Source of the DNA: Zygnema cylindricum
Lineage: Eukaryota; Streptophyta; Zygnematophyceae; Zygnematales; Zygnemataceae
Assembly (NCBI GenBank): GCA_037447655.1
Contig: JBBHKE010001855.1
Location: 1 to 64,000, forward strand
Reading direction: 5' to 3'
Length of the DNA stretch: 64,000 nucleotides
Shown: positions 24,920 to 37,482 of the stretch, piece by piece
Layout: each line of letters begins with the position of its first letter
Position numbering within the stretch: position 1 is the stretch's first letter
Notes under the pieces: generated by a model
What the model saw: the letters and a program-made list of their open reading frames with translations, nothing else
Told to the model about the DNA's origin: nothing
Database searches by the model: none
Translations under genes and position numbers: made by a program

Positions 24920-25045
24920 CACATCGAGTTGGTGGCACAGTAGTGTGTCGCGGATGAAGTGAAAGGCCTAAGTTGAACCGGTGGCTCAATTTTTTCAGTG
25001 TGGGACGCCGAATCCAATTTCTAAAATCTAACATGGTATCAAAGC
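24920..25045 (+). mobile_element. tRNA-derived SINE copy 2 (decayed)
   Basis: The head GAGTTGGTGGCACAGTAGTG and B-box-like AAGTTGAACCGG resemble copy 3. The tail TCTAAAATCTAACATGGTAT ends like the tail of copy 1 (ATCTTAACATAGTAT). Confidence 0.55.
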
Positions 25046-25149
25046 CACGGGGACTATGTTTACATGGACAATTATGGCCAGCTACCTTTCGAGGGGGTGT
25101 TGGCCGTGAAGCGTGCGTCGATATCATTGTGGTGTAAACCACACTAAAA

Positions 25150-25312
25150 GCTATATAAAATTGGACCCACCAGCATAACATGTGAGCTGGTGGCACAGTG
25201 GTAGTGCGTTCGCAGCTTAAGTGAAAGGTCCCAGGTTCAAATCCTGGCCGGCTCATCGATCCTTTTATTGGGATCGTTCATTCTATCCCCCGATTATATG
25301 AATCTTAACAGG
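25150..25312 (+). mobile_element. tRNA-derived SINE copy 3 with a perfect cloverleaf head
   Basis: Positions 25184-25255 fold as a full 72-nt cloverleaf. The acceptor stem is GAGCTGG/CCGGCTC, the D stem GCAC/GTGC, the anticodon stem TTCGC/GTGAA and the T stem CCAGG/CCTGG with loop TTCAAAT. The B box GGTTCAAATCC is intact. The anticodon loop is AGCTTAA: it lacks the universal U33 and would read CTT at 34-36. I therefore call it a SINE head rather than a working tRNA. The SINE body continues to about 25312 with the tail shared by copy 1. Confidence 0.7.
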
Positions 25313-26344
25313 TACGAGACCAACAAATTCCATATCGGCGATAACTAAAAAAATATAATATGCGTAAAATATTACTTTATAATATACTGTATTACACTAT
25401 TGACTTTATATAGCGTGGTATGCCACGTGTAAGAATTTGTTCCGTAAGTTGTTTAACTGAAATTTATTACGGATAGCGCGGCGCATAAACGTTGACAAAT
25501 TTAAAATAATAGTTTATAGTTCTAAAATTATAGTACGGAAACGAAAAAAATAAATTACATTGTAAACTTGTAAAATCAAACTTTTTCGAAAACCAGTCGA
25601 AGACACAAACAAAACAGACGAACAAATCTATTAGACTGTCGCCATTAACTTCCATTTATAAAAAAATAATAATCAAAAGGACATTTTGGAAGGGGTACCC
25701 AAGTAAAACCCCTTTAGATTAGAGATAATGAAGGAAGTATTGCGATTTTTTACCAAAATCAGGGGGAAGGGGGTCCATAGCGCGTCCGAAGAATAACACG
25801 TACAGTTGAGTGTACTGGCCGTACATTTATCTTAACAGTCCGTACATATATCGCCGATAGATATCGATATCGGTGTTATTGCTGATAATAAACCCTAAAT
25901 ATCAAGTATTTATCGGCGATAACACCGATAACGATATATCGTACAAATATATCTATTATCAACTATTAAAAAAAAAACCCATATCACACAACATTTGAAA
26001 TTATAGACCTTATGTCGTCTGTTTGAAAACGTTTAAATTGGGCGACTATCTGTCTGTCTGCACCCCTAAACGGCGTGTCACTCGGGCGAATTCAGCAAAC
26101 GGGTAATGTCGTTCCTCGGCCCAAGTTAGCGACTGGGTAGCTTTGTCCCTCGGCCCACGTCACTAAACAAGTAACTTCAAAATGGTTAGCCATGCGTTTC
26201 AAAAAGTACGCTTTCGTGCCGTTCATTTTATGCTCGATTCTGCGTCAATCGTTGTGTTGTTTTGGGTCGCGTCTACAAATGTCAGTACGGACATCTAGAA
26301 TAGTAAAATAGTATTCAAACGTTTCGATAAACATAACACGGTCC
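25313..26344. other. Repeat-rich spacer, no gene seen
   Basis: AT-rich. Around 25845-25945 short inverted segments around TATCGGCGATAACACCGATA and GATATCGGTGTTATTGC suggest another fold-back. No coding signal was found. Confidence 0.4.
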
Positions 26345-26677
26345 ATGCGCATGTAACGGGGCACGATCAACAAGCACGACAAACGGGCACGATAAACGGA
26401 CACGATAAACGGGCAGGATATACGAGCACGATCGGGCACGATCAACGGGCACGATCAACGGGAACGATCAACGAGCACAATCAACAATCACGATCAACAG
26501 GCACGATCAACGAGCACGATGAATGGGTACGATCAACAGGCACGATCAACGGGCACGATGAACAGGCATGAAAAACAGTCACGATAAACGGGCACGATAA
26601 ACGGGTTTGATAAAGGGTCATGATAAACAGGCACGATAAACGGGCACGATATACGAGCACGATCAACGGGCACGATC
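26345..26677. repeat. 13-bp minisatellite, about 25 copies
   Basis: The unit GGGCACGATCAAC (variants GATAAAC, GAGCACGATC) repeats for about 330 bp and stops exactly where a C-type LTR starts. Open frames on the minus strand across it are repeat artefacts. Confidence 0.85.
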
Positions 26678-27705
26678 TATTGAAAAGTGATATTTTGTAT
26701 TCTACTTTATTTGAGTCTTGCAGTTCTCATACTTGTCGTAGTCACTGAGAATTGACATGCAGCCATGGCTGCCTTAGACATATGAGAATATAGACAGAAG
26801 ACAAAGCTCCTGCAAAAGATATGTTGCCACAGTCATGATTTGATCCCGTAACCTCCGGACGAAACCTGTACGGAACAGGCGACCGCCTTATCCGTTAGGT
26901 CTTAATGAATCGATACTTACATTATGTTTGATAATTATTTAAAGATGGCATGGCGACATATTCCTTTTAGCGACTTACGGAACGAAACAAAACATGGAAC
27001 GTGTGGTACCGCACGAAATAAATTAAACAACATTTGATTTCGACAGACGAAATTAAATGTCGGAATCGACGGCTCGCAAAGGAAGAACGAATTACAAACG
27101 GTCAACATTTATTCGGCGCGCCGTCAGATCGAACGGCTGAAATTGATCGTCAGAAAAACAACGGAAAGCACGCATGAGTGCCGGTATGCCGGAACGATTA
27201 TCTAGGAGCAGTTCGGTGAAATGGGAGGAAATGACACGTGGCATCATCCTATAAGATGCCGGAAGAGAAAAAAGACAGAATAACGTTGACCTATTAGCCA
27301 CGTGGCAGACTGGAAGTGGTGCCGAATATATCCGTACATAAAGTACGGCAGGTGTTGTTCTTTGTATGTGCAATAACTAGAGTAATTTATTTTGATTGGT
27401 TTATAGTAGCTATTAGGAGGTTTTCAGGACTTAGACAAAAAATTTGAAAGTCCTCTCTCCTAAAGGCCATCTCTATAAACAAGTTGACTTTCAAAAGCCA
27501 TAATTTAATGCTCAAATGAGCAAATTCAATGATTCTTTTTGCAGCGGACTCAGGGGAGTCCACGCTGCAAAGAGGTGTAGTTGGCTAGAGTTTTTGTGTG
27601 CCAAGGTGGCACATATACATTGCCAAAGTCAAAAGTCCTAATATTATCCTAGGGGCTTCATATAAACTAGACATTGTGTGTACCAATGGAGGTCACAGAA
27701 TTACA
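26678..27705 (+). repeat. C-family Copia LTR at a rearranged junction
   Basis: It is alignable from end to end with the LTRs of element C (45862-46960). It starts TATTGAAAAGTGATATTTTG (TG mutated to TA) and ends GGTCACAGAATTACA. It contains the conserved hairpin GGACTCAGGGGAGTCC near 27547 and the would-be Gag ATG at 27686. The left flank is minisatellite and the right flank is Gag of element A. No target-site duplication is present. Confidence 0.8.
26833..26905 (-). promoter_or_regulatory. Antisense tRNA-like module in C-family LTR
   Basis: On the minus strand it reads GACCTAACGGATAAGGCGGT, like the 5' half of a tRNA-Arg with its A box, and later GGGATCAAATC, a B-box match. It lies about 155-230 bp from the LTR start, antisense to the element. 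Confidence 0.6.
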
Positions 27706-30700
27706 TTTTTGTGCACTTATTGATGCACAATCTTCTATTGGGGGGTCATTTCATGAGTTTCAATAGGCAGCTCTGCTTATTAGAGGTCTGCGTAGTAGCA
27801 TGAAAGGTGTGTCTGTTCAGCTAAAGAGTCATGATAAAACTAGTTGGTCAGTTAAGTTAGCGTAAAATCGTATATTGGAGGAAGAGACTAATAGTAAACT
27901 CCTTGAAGGAGAATTAAAGGTTGAAGCTTTTGCCAAAGACTTTGACAAAAAAATCATGTTAATAGAACAAAAGTCACTTCAACCAGAATCAGAATGAGTT
28001 TAATGAGAGGCCGAATAGGCTATCTTCTACTACTTGTTTTTATTGTTCTGAGAAGGGTCAATGATACAGGTACTGTTTTAAGCTGAAAAAGGCTAATTTG
28101 ACAGGTTTATACAGGCCAAGTTGTCAGCAAAGTCAATATCACAAAGGCTTTTCTACAAATCCTACCCATGGAATTGCTATTTTTTCAGCTTTTGCAACTG
28201 ATGTAAATGAGTGTATGAGCTTCAATGAGCAAGAGGAGGCGGAGCTATTTGCTATGGCAGCAGCCATGGAGGGTCCAAAATATGCAGGATGGATCATGGA
28301 CACAGGAGCATCGGCCTACATGTGGTGGAACAAGGCGGCTTTTCCAAATCTGCAGCAAATATCTCCAAAGAGTATCTACTATGCTTGTGGAATGAGTTCA
28401 AACCTCAGCTTAGGGTGATGCATCTTTGATGGTAGATGTGGGAGGAAAGTTGGTAGAGAGAAACCTTCACAATGTTTTGTATGTTCCAAACTTTAATAAA
28501 AATATCTTTTCTACATCCTTAGTGGAGTGCAAAGGCTTTGAAGTCATTCTGGAAGGAGGTAGACAGAATGTTTGCAAGAAAGGAAAAGTAGTAGTAACAC
28601 GAAATAGAGATGCTAGTAAAATGTTCCTGATGGGCATGGCTGAATACAAAGAGAATAATGTTCTCTACTCCCGTGTCTAATGTGATAATGAGTTGTGGCA
28701 TAAAAGATTAGGACATATGAATAATGATAGTATTAAGAAAATGGTGATTTCAGGAAAAGTTGATGGAGTTTCTCTCACTTCTCATCCTATAAAATCATGT
28801 GATGGTTGTTCACGCGGAAAAATCCACAGATTGCCATTTCCACAGGAAACAAACCACAGATGGGACAAAGTTCTACAATAGATACATTCTGATGTTCTAG
28901 GTCCTTCACAAGTAGCTTCAGCTGGAGGCGTCCACTATTTCGTTACATTCACAGATGACTACTCAAGGTACACCAAAGTTTACTTCATGCAATATAAAAG
29001 TGAGGTGTTTACTCACTTCAAACACAACAAAGCGTGGGTGGAAAAGCTTCGTGGAGTTCCAATCTTGGCGTTGAGATCGGACAATGGGGGAGAATACACA
29101 TCAAAGGAATTTGAAGAGTTTCTCTTTCAAGAAGGTATCAGTCACAATCTTACAGTTTCATATACACCACAAAAGAATGGTGTTTCTGAATAATTAAATA
29201 GGACAAAGACAGAGAGTGCTCGGTCCATGCTTGCAGATAAAGGGCTAGATTTGAAATTATGGGTTGAAGCACTTAACTGTGTTCTTTTTATTACGAACAA
29301 TTTTTTTTCTAGATTTGTTAGCACTACACCTTATGAGCTATGACAGGAGAGAAACCTAATATCAGTCACTTTAAGATCTTTTGCAGCAAGTATTTTATTC
29401 TAGATACTTCACAGGATAAATGGAAAATGGATGTTAATGGCTTACCGGGAATTTTCATGGGGTATGATGATAATGCAAAAGGTTATAGAGTTTTTGTATT
29501 TGAGAAAGAAAAGGAGATTATCTCTAGGAATATCCAGATTAAAGATGAATTGAATCTGGTTGAAACTTTTAAAGTGCCAGACCAACCGGTAAATGAACAA
29601 CAAGAATATGACATTTTTCACCATACACAGCGAGTTTAGTTTATACCGCCAAATAAGACTGCTCTTCCTTGATTTCCCTTAGTGACTTCATAGCGTGCTT
29701 CACCTTAAGTTCCAACACACGCTGAACAAATTGTTACACCGTCACAACGAGCAAAGGTCGCGGATCAGACAAGGTTGTCAAATCCAAAGATGTCGACGAT
29801 TTCAGCCTTAGAATTTGTGGGGGGAGGGAGATCTACCAGCCGTTTGCAAGCAAGCTCTCACTTTGCTATTTCTACAGTTGTAAAGGAGCCTCTAACAAAT
29901 CAGGAGGTCTTTTCCTCACGTGAGAGAAATCGCTGGATCGAGGCGGAAAACGAGTAAATGAAGTCTATAATGGAGGTTGGATCTTCTTTCAGGCAGAAAA
30001 GCCATCGAAGCAAATGGGTATTCAAGGTGAAGTGAAACCCGGACAACACTATTGAAAGGTAAAAGGCTAGACTACTGGCAAAGCGGTATAATCGAAAAGA
30101 AGGTATTGATTTTGAAGAAGCCTTCTCTCCACTTGTTAGATTTCCTACTGTCAGAATTTTGCTAAGTTTAGCAGCTATAGAGAATATGGAAATACAGCAA
30201 ATGGATGTTAAAACTGCTTTATTGCATGGAGAGTTAAAAGAGACCATTTACATGAAACAACCTGATATGTATGTAGAAGAATGAAAGGAGGAATTGGTGT
30301 GTAAACAGATGAAATCTTTGTATGGGCTGAAACAAGCCCCTAGACAATGGAATTTGAAGTAAGATGAGTTTTTGACTGGGCTAGGTTTTAAGAGAATTAG
30401 CTCAAATCATTCTGTATATGTTCTACAAAGGGAGGATGGGATAATTTACATTGCTATATAAATGGATGACCTATTATTAATAAGTAAGTCAATGGATGCA
30501 ATAAACAGCATTAAAGCGGCTTTAAGTTCTATGTTTGAGATGAAAGACCTCGGAGAGGCCAATTATATCTTAGGTTTACAGGTAGAAAAAGACAGAAAGA
30601 AAAAGCTGATCATATTGACTCATAAAAAGGCAATAGGTGATATCTTTAAAATATTTGAAATGAAAGATGTAAAAGGATGTGTAACTCCCATGGAATTCAG

Positions 30701-31018
30701 GCAGAAATTGGAAGGAATTGATTCAGATTCAAGCATAATGGTTTGTGAGAGTGTAGAGACAGGGGAGGAACAGTTTATGGCTTCAAAGCCATATAGACAG
30801 GAAGATGGAAGTCTTATATATTTTATGAACTGTACGAGACCCAATATTGGAGCAGCTCTGGGGGTCTTGAGTAGAAGTCTGCAGAATCCTAAAAAGGCAG
30901 ATTGGGAAGCAGCAAAAAGGGTACTGAGATATCTTGCAGGAACTCAAAATCTTAAGCTTGTACTCGAAGGAGGGGAGGTGAAAATACAGACGTGGAGCGA
31001 TGCTAACTATGGAGACAT
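27706..31018 (+). pseudogene. Element A: decayed Copia Gag-Pol, 5' part lost, broken by element B
   Basis: Gag C-terminal half with a decayed CCHC knuckle (CFYC..., about 28036). Protease with GWIMDTGAS (about 28290). Integrase zinc domain LWHKRLGH...CDGC (28694-28810) and catalytic LRSDNGGEY, but the expected C-terminal Glu region reads NGVSE followed by a stop. Reverse transcriptase MDVKTALLHG, KQAPRQWN and MDDLLLISKS (the YVDD position reads MDD after a stop). RNase H starts WSDANYGD and stops at 31018, where element B is inserted. There are many stops and frameshifts. The frame resumes at 37483. Confidence 0.85.
31014..31018. repeat. Target-site duplication GACAT, left of element B
   Basis: GACAT here and at 37483-37487 exactly flanks element B, whose ends are TG and CA. 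The RNase H frame of element A continues across it once B is removed. Confidence 0.85.
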
Positions 31019-32066
31019 TGCAATTTTGTGTCCTCCATAGGACCACAAAAAATACAAAAAGCCTCTAGATAGTATTTAACTAACCCACTTCAAGCCACAA
31101 CCACTACTGTCTAGGAAGGAAAAATGATACTTTGACTGCACGCCTATGCAACCTGGACTCCCCTGAGTTCGTAGCAAAAAGAATCACTAAAAACGGCCAA
31201 CCAGGCGATAAGTTAAGAGGCAGTAAAAATGCCATTTTGAACAAACTCTCAAAGAGAGAGGTGACTACCAACCAAAATTTTCTAAGTCCTGATTCCCGCT
31301 AATAACTTCTATCTACTAAAGTACGGACCAATCAGATTACTGTACCGTACTAAAAAGTACTGCTGCCGGTGTACCTTTTGTACGGCCTATGTACGACAAG
31401 GCTATTAAGCGGACGCGTGTCTACTTTTCACTCGTCCGTACATTCCTCGGAATTCCTATGACCGAATGTCATCTCTCCACGTGGCTCCAGGTCATGCCAC
31501 GTCACAAAACGCCAAAGCGACCACTTCGAGATTTCGGCGATGATGTGCGCCGTTGGATTTGCAGCGAGACTCAATCTTAGCCGTTATAAATACTTGCGCG
31601 ATATTTATTTTGCTGTCAAAACAAAATGCGTGGTATTCGTTTTGAAAAAGTGTCGTACTTCGTACTTTCATAAAACTATATCTATGCAAGCCGTATACAG
31701 TTTTAGTTAAATGAATTTGTTCCTCCTTATAGATATATATATATATCTATCACATACTATAGCATTTAGCATTGGTCCTAGTCTTATAGGATAAAGCTGG
31801 CAGCTATCGGCCAACTTGACGATCCGAAGGTACCGGGATCAAATCCCGGGTCCGTCAGGTATAGGTATATTTTTAGTAGCCTACTAAAAATAGTTGCATG
31901 TTGAACTAAGGCAGCCATGGATCAACCACCCTCTCTATCTTTCAGTGACTACAACAAGTATGGGGGCTAGAGAGAGGAGGTAGAGGCTGGTTGTCCGTCC
32001 TTTTTCTTTCATTTATACAAACCTATTAAACTAAGAAAATTCTCTAGAAATCTATTATTTTCAACA
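31019..32066 (-). repeat. Element B 3' LTR
   Basis: Starts TGCAATTTTGTGTCC and ends TTTTCAACA on the plus strand. A polypurine tract (minus strand AAAATAACGGGAG) abuts it at 32067-32080. It is closely similar to 36399-37482 apart from indels. Confidence 0.88.
31776..31858 (+). promoter_or_regulatory. Antisense tRNA-like module in B 3' LTR
   Basis: CTTATAGGATAAAGCTGG resembles a D arm with an A box. CCGGGATCAAATCCCGG forms a perfect 5-bp T stem with a 7-nt loop and a B box. It is antisense to element B. Confidence 0.6.
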
Positions 32067-32079
32067 CTCCCGTTATTTT

Positions 32080-35000
32080 CTACTCTAATTTCAATTTTTC
32101 TTTCAACCCGCATTTTTCTCGACAATATTTTAATTTAGGAGAGGGCACAGATTTGGTCATCATGTCAACCACCATTTCTTCATCACGTCTATACACAAGA
32201 TTTAAAATTTTATTTTCATTTTTTTCTCTTACGAAGCTTAATCTTATGTCCATATGTTTTGCTTTAAACCGGTGTATTGGATTGGCTGCAATTGCAATTG
32301 CAGCTTGATTATCACAAAATATTTCATGCGCTCCCTCATTCATATATCCCAGTTTTTGCAACAATGACTTCACCCACATTAGTTATTTTACAGCAGAACA
32401 AGACGCCATATACTCAGCCTCCATAGTAGACTGAGCAACCACCTTTTGTTGCTTACTGCTCCAATAGCAAGCACCTTCCCCCACATACGAAACATATCCA
32501 AAAGTGCATCTTCTCATAGGTGCATCCCCATAACTGGCATCACTCCAAGTGGTGATATCAGTGTGCTCCCCTCTTAAATGCAACCATAATTCTCTGGTTC
32601 AAACCAGATATCTCATGACTCTCTTGGCTGCCTCCCAGTCTCTCTTTCTAGGATCATTAAGACTCCTACTGAGTACTTGAACTGTTGCCGCTATGTCCGG
32701 CCTGGTACAATTCATAAAGTAGATCAAACTTCGTACAACTTGTCTATAAGGGATACATTTCATAAACTCTCTCACCTATGTACTCATCTGATAGTCTAAG
32801 ATCATCACTCCTCCTTTTACACTCCCATCTCTTACTTTTATCAAGTCCATGGGAGTGGTACAACTGTTAGCATTTTTGATCTAGAATTTCTCAAGCATAT
32901 TACCTATTGCTTCTTTCTGAGTATGTCTGATAATCTTCTTCCCCCTATCTCTCTCCATTTGGATCCCCAAAATATATTTTGCCTCCCCTAAATCCTTCAT
33001 ATCAAATCTGCCCCTAAGATCTTTCTTCAGCCTATTGATCCTCTCCAAAGACTTACTCAACACAAGCAGATCATCCACATAAATTGCAATAAAAATGACA
33101 CCATTCTCATCTTCAAACATATAGATAGAATTATCAGAGATGATCCTGATATATCCCAGATTGGTGAGAAACTCATCTAGTTTCTTATTCCACTGTCGGG
33201 GAGCCTGCTTCAGTCCATATAAAGATTTTATGAGCCAGCAATCTTTGCTCTCTTCTCCTTCTTCCACCAACCCTTTGGTTTGCCTCATGAAAATTTCTTC
33301 CTTTAACTCACCATTAAGAAAAGTTGTCTTAATGTCCATCTGGTGGATTTCCATGTCTTCCGCTGCTGCCAGACGTAGGAGAATCCTTATTGAGGGGAAC
33401 CGAACAACTGGAGCAAAGTTCTCCTCATAGTCAATCCCCTCCTATTGAGTGAACCCCTTTGCTACCAATCGAGCCTTATATCTCTCAATTGTATTATTTG
33501 GGTTCTGTTTTTGTTTAAATACCCATTTACACCCAATAGGTTTTCTATCTGGAGGACAATCCGCTAATTTCCAAGTATTTGCTTCCATGATAGAATCCTT
33601 CTCATCATTTATGACTCTAATCCATCTTTCTTTCTTTGGACTATTCACTGCCTCCGCGAAAGACTGAGGCTCATTTGGGTGAGATAGCTTAGTTGCCTTA
33701 TGAGCCGTTTGTTTTTCCTGTATCCTTTTGCTTCTCTTTCTTCCTCCCTCAAACTCTGAAGCTGGAATGGATGGAAGTCTTGGATTTCTTCTCACTATCT
33801 CATCGCCTCCTTGTCCATGGAAGCCAGTTCTTGTCCCGCTTCTTCTATCTCCTCGAAGTCCATTGGAGTATGTGAGGTTTTCGGTGAGTCTCCTGTATCT
33901 TCGATCTCCCCTGAATCTGCAATCACGGTTTCACTCATGTCCGTTTCGGGAACGACCGAGTTCTCCTCACTTTCGGACTCAAATCTGATTCTTATCTTCT
34001 TTGTATATTTGAAGGGGTCAAATGACTTCCCTTCATCCATGACAACTAAGTGTTTGACCAGAATTATATCTTTCTTTGCAAAATCATAGACTCTATATCC
34101 CTTAACATCCTCATCATATCCCACAAAGTATCCAGGTTTTTCCTTAGCATCTAGTTTCCAGTTTTTCCTATCCGTGTCAAGACTGTAAACTTGGCTACCG
34201 AATACTTTAAGGTGTGAGATATCTAGTCTCCTTCCAACCTATCTCTCATAAGGTGTCACTCCCTTTATAGCTAAGGTAAGGACTCTATTCTTAATGTAGT
34301 TGGCACAATTCATTGCTTTTGCCCAAAATCTCTTTCCTATTTTCTTGTCTGCCAACATACTGCATGCACTATCTCCTAGTGTTTGATTCAACCTCACAGC
34401 TACCCCATTTTGTTCCGGGTTATATGGTACAGTTTTCTGGTGCTGCACTCCCTCATCTCTCAGATATTCCTCAAACTGGTTAGAGGTATATTCCCCCCCA
34501 TTATCACTCCTTATCCTCTTAATGGAGGTTTCATGCAACTTCTCACTCCAGGCTTTGTATTCTTTGAAGTACGTTGATGCTTCAGAATTTGTTTTCAGAA
34601 AGTAGACTCTAGAGTATCTAGACCAGTCATCGGTTATTGTCATCATAAACCTCTTTCCTCAAACCGAAGGTACTTTTGTTGTTCCCCAAATATCTGTGTG
34701 GACCAAGTCTGCACTTTCTCACCTCTATATGTGGCGGCTTTGGGAAAGGGAAGTCTGTGAGCCTTACCTTGAAGTCAACCACTAGAATCATCCATCATTT
34801 CATTATCCCTAAACTAAATGCCTTCTACTACCCCTAGATTTTTCATTTCCCTCAACTTATCAAAATGCACATGTCCCAACCGCTTATGCCAAATCATCAA
34901 CTTAGGAACACCAACTTAGTAAGCATTCTTCCTTTCATTACTCAGGTTAAGCCTAAATATTCCTTGGCTACCCTTATCTGCCGTGAAATAAACTTCATCC

Positions 35001-36398
35001 CCATACTTAGCTGTAAAGACTCCCTTTCTAGTGAAGGTATCAAACTCTTTGTCATCTAGCACAGACGTAGAGACAAGATTTTTACTCAGCTGAGGAATGT
35101 AGAGTACATCTGAGAATGTAAGTATAGAATTCTTACCCTCCACTAAGACTTTCTGATCTACTGACCCCACTAGATCTTTAGTAACCACTCTCCCATCCCC
35201 AAACTCTATCTCTACAGTAGGGATCTTTCTTAGCTTAGTGAAAAGTTCCGTATCATAGCACATATGTATGGATGCACTTGAGTCAATGATCCACCTTTTT
35301 TGTGGCGCTTCCCCAATTGCTCTAAGGGCACACTTTTGTCTCCGATGGATCTCCTTCTCCTCCAGACTCTCGTCAAGAAGAAGCTCCCCATCCTCCTCCG
35401 AGGACTCGTCCTCGATTTCTCCTGTCACTTTTGTGACCACAAGTGTTTTTTACTTCCCTCCGGAAGAACTCCCTCCACGGTTCTCTTGGAGCCTCGGCTC
35501 CGACAGCTTAACACAATTTGTGATGAAGTGTCCTGACTTTTTGCAAAAATGACAAAGACCCTTTGGGGGCCTCGGCCCCCAGAATAACCTCTTTCCCCTT
35601 TGTAAGGTTTCTTTGGGTCCTTTCCCCATCGGTCCCCTCCTGCTACTAGAGCTTGAATGCTCTTCCCTCCTCTCCTACTCTCCATTGTGTTTTCTTGCAC
35701 AAGTATCATCCTGACCACTGTGTTCCATTTCCATGAACTATCAGGCATTTCCTGTACAATACACTGTTCTCGAACTCATCTGGTAACTTCATGATAAGAG
35801 TGTTAACTTTCATTTTCATTGTACCAGTCCACCCGGCACTTTCTATCTCTATATACAAACAAGAAATATCATTACAGTAATCTAACATCTTTACTCCTTT
35901 GTAAGTGTAACTCACTAGCTTTTGCTAGCCAACTGGAGCTCCTAAATAGTTCCGGCTCTATAAATCTCCACCAAACTCACCCACAACTCCTCGGCCTTGT
36001 AAATGTGAAGATAAGAAGTGGCCAAAGCTTGTGTTAGGTGCTTGAGAATAAAGTTTTTGGCAACCATGTTTACATCCTCCCACATTTAAATATCGTTCAC
36101 CGCGGACTTTACGGTCGCCGCTCCCAGTATTGTGGCAATAGGAGTGAGGGGTGTCTCCTTCCCTATACCTTTTTCGGACACAGTGTTGTCTCCATCATCT
36201 GCCTCCTCCGCTGAGGCAGTCGTTGCTGCAGGAAACCTTACTCAAAATCTTGGTGGAGTTCCCGAAGGCGGACGTTTCACTTGTCCACTAACGATACACC
36301 AGTATCGTTTTTCGCACAAAGCTCCCATCATCATGGCTTCCCACTAGATTAACCAATATCCATTGAAAGTGGGCACCCTAGAGGGAGGGCTCATAACC
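32080..36398 (-). pseudogene. Element B Gag-Pol (decayed)
   Basis: Read from right to left. Gag begins next to the LTR (the ATG of relatives reads ACG here). A protease-like WIIDSSASIHMC at about 35290 has Gly of the DSG triad changed to Ser. Integrase has IRSDNGGEY at about 34515. RT has KWVFKQKQNPNNTIERYKAR, MDIKTTFLNGE, KQAPRQWN and an intact IYVDDLLVLSKS near 33080. RNase H has WSDASYGD, STMEAEYMA and CDNQAAIAIA, ending at 32080. At least eight breaks separate the open segments. Confidence 0.88.
36387..36398 (-). other. Element B primer-binding site (half tRNA-iMet type)
   Basis: On the minus strand GGTTATGAGCCC directly follows the LTR end. It matches, with one change, the complement of the initiator tRNA-Met anticodon arm (GGGCCCATAACC). 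Confidence 0.6.
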
Positions 36399-37482
36399 TG
36401 CAATTTTGTGTCCTCCGTTGGACCACAGAATACAGGAAGCCTCTAGATAGTATTTAACTAACCCACTTTAAGCCACAACCACTGTTGTCCAAGAAGGTAA
36501 AATGACAGTTTGACTGCACCCCTATAGAGCCTGGACTCCCTTGAGTTCGTAGCAAAAAGAATCACTGAAACGGCCAGACTCCCTTGAGTTCGTAGCAAAA
36601 AGAATCACTGAACGGCCAAATAGGCGATAAGTTAAAGGCCAGTAAAAATGCCAATTTGTACAAACTCTCAAAGAGAGAGGTGACTACCTACCTAAATTTT
36701 CTATGTCCTGATTCCCTCTAATAAATTCTATCTACTGAAGTACGGACCAATCAGATTACTGTACCGTACCAAACAGTACTATTGTCGGTGTACCTTTTGT
36801 ACAGCCTATGTACAACAAGGCTATTAAGCGAACACGTGTCTACTTTTCACTCGTCCGTATATTCCTCCGAATTCCTATGACCGAATGTCATCTCTCCACG
36901 TGGCTCCAGGTCATGCCACGTCACAAAACGCCAAAGCGACCACTCCGGGATTTCGGTGATGATGTGCGTCGTTGGATTTGCAGTGAGACGCAATCTTAGC
37001 CGTTATAAATACTTGCGCGATATTTGTTTCGTTGTCAAAACAAAATGCGTGGTATTCGTTTTGAAAAAGTGTCGTACTTCTTACTTTCATAAAATTGTAT
37101 CTATGCAAGCCGTATACAGTTTTAGTTAAATGAATTTGTTCCTCCTTATAGATATATATATCTATCACATAATATAGCATTTAGCATTGGTCCTAGTCTT
37201 ATAGGATAAAGCTGACCGCTGTCGGCCAACTTGACGATCCGAAGGTACCGGGATCAAATCCCTGGTCCGTCAGGTATAGGTACATTTTTAGTAGCCTACT
37301 AAAAATAACTGCATGTTGAACTAAGGCAGCCATGGATCAACCACCCTCTCTATCCTTCAATGACTACAACAAGTATGGGGGCTAGAGAGAGGAGGTGGAG
37401 GCAGGCTGTCCGTCCTTTTTCTTTTCTTTTATACTAACCTATTAAACCTAGAAAATACTCTAGAAATCTATTAATTTCAACA
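36399..37482 (-). repeat. Element B 5' LTR
   Basis: Same ends as 31019-32066 (TGCAATTTTG...TTTCAACA). It is longer by about 36 bp because the segment GACTCCCTTGAGTTCGTAGC plus AAAAAGAATCACTG is tandemly duplicated (36536-36615). Confidence 0.88.
37196..37274 (+). promoter_or_regulatory. Antisense tRNA-like module in B 5' LTR
   Basis: Same module as at 31776: ATAGGATAAAGCTG (A-box side) and GGGATCAAATCCC (B box), antisense to B. Confidence 0.6.

Larger units (their letters stand above)
31019..37482 (-). mobile_element. Element B: full-length Copia retrotransposon nested in element A
   Basis: 6464 bp, bounded by LTRs of 1048 and 1084 bp with TG...CA ends and a perfect 5-bp target duplication. 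The coding strand is minus, so the 5' LTR is at the right. Gag, protease, integrase, RT and RNase H are in Copia order. Stops and frameshifts make it non-autonomous now. Confidence 0.9.

Noticed and set aside
25184-25255. Functional tRNA gene
   Set aside because: The cloverleaf is perfect, but U33 is missing, related decayed copies lie next to it, and a SINE tail follows.
24786-25256. Minus-strand frame with RPGFEPGTFH
   Set aside because: This is the well-known spurious translation of an antisense tRNA B-box region; it marks a SINE, not a protein.
26245-26666. Minus-strand frames with repeating VPVDRARLSC-like units
   Set aside because: Direct translation of the 13-bp minisatellite.
31389-31580. 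63-codon frame repeated at 36808-36999
   Set aside because: Both lie at the same place in the two LTRs of element B, so the repetition is the LTR, not a conserved gene.
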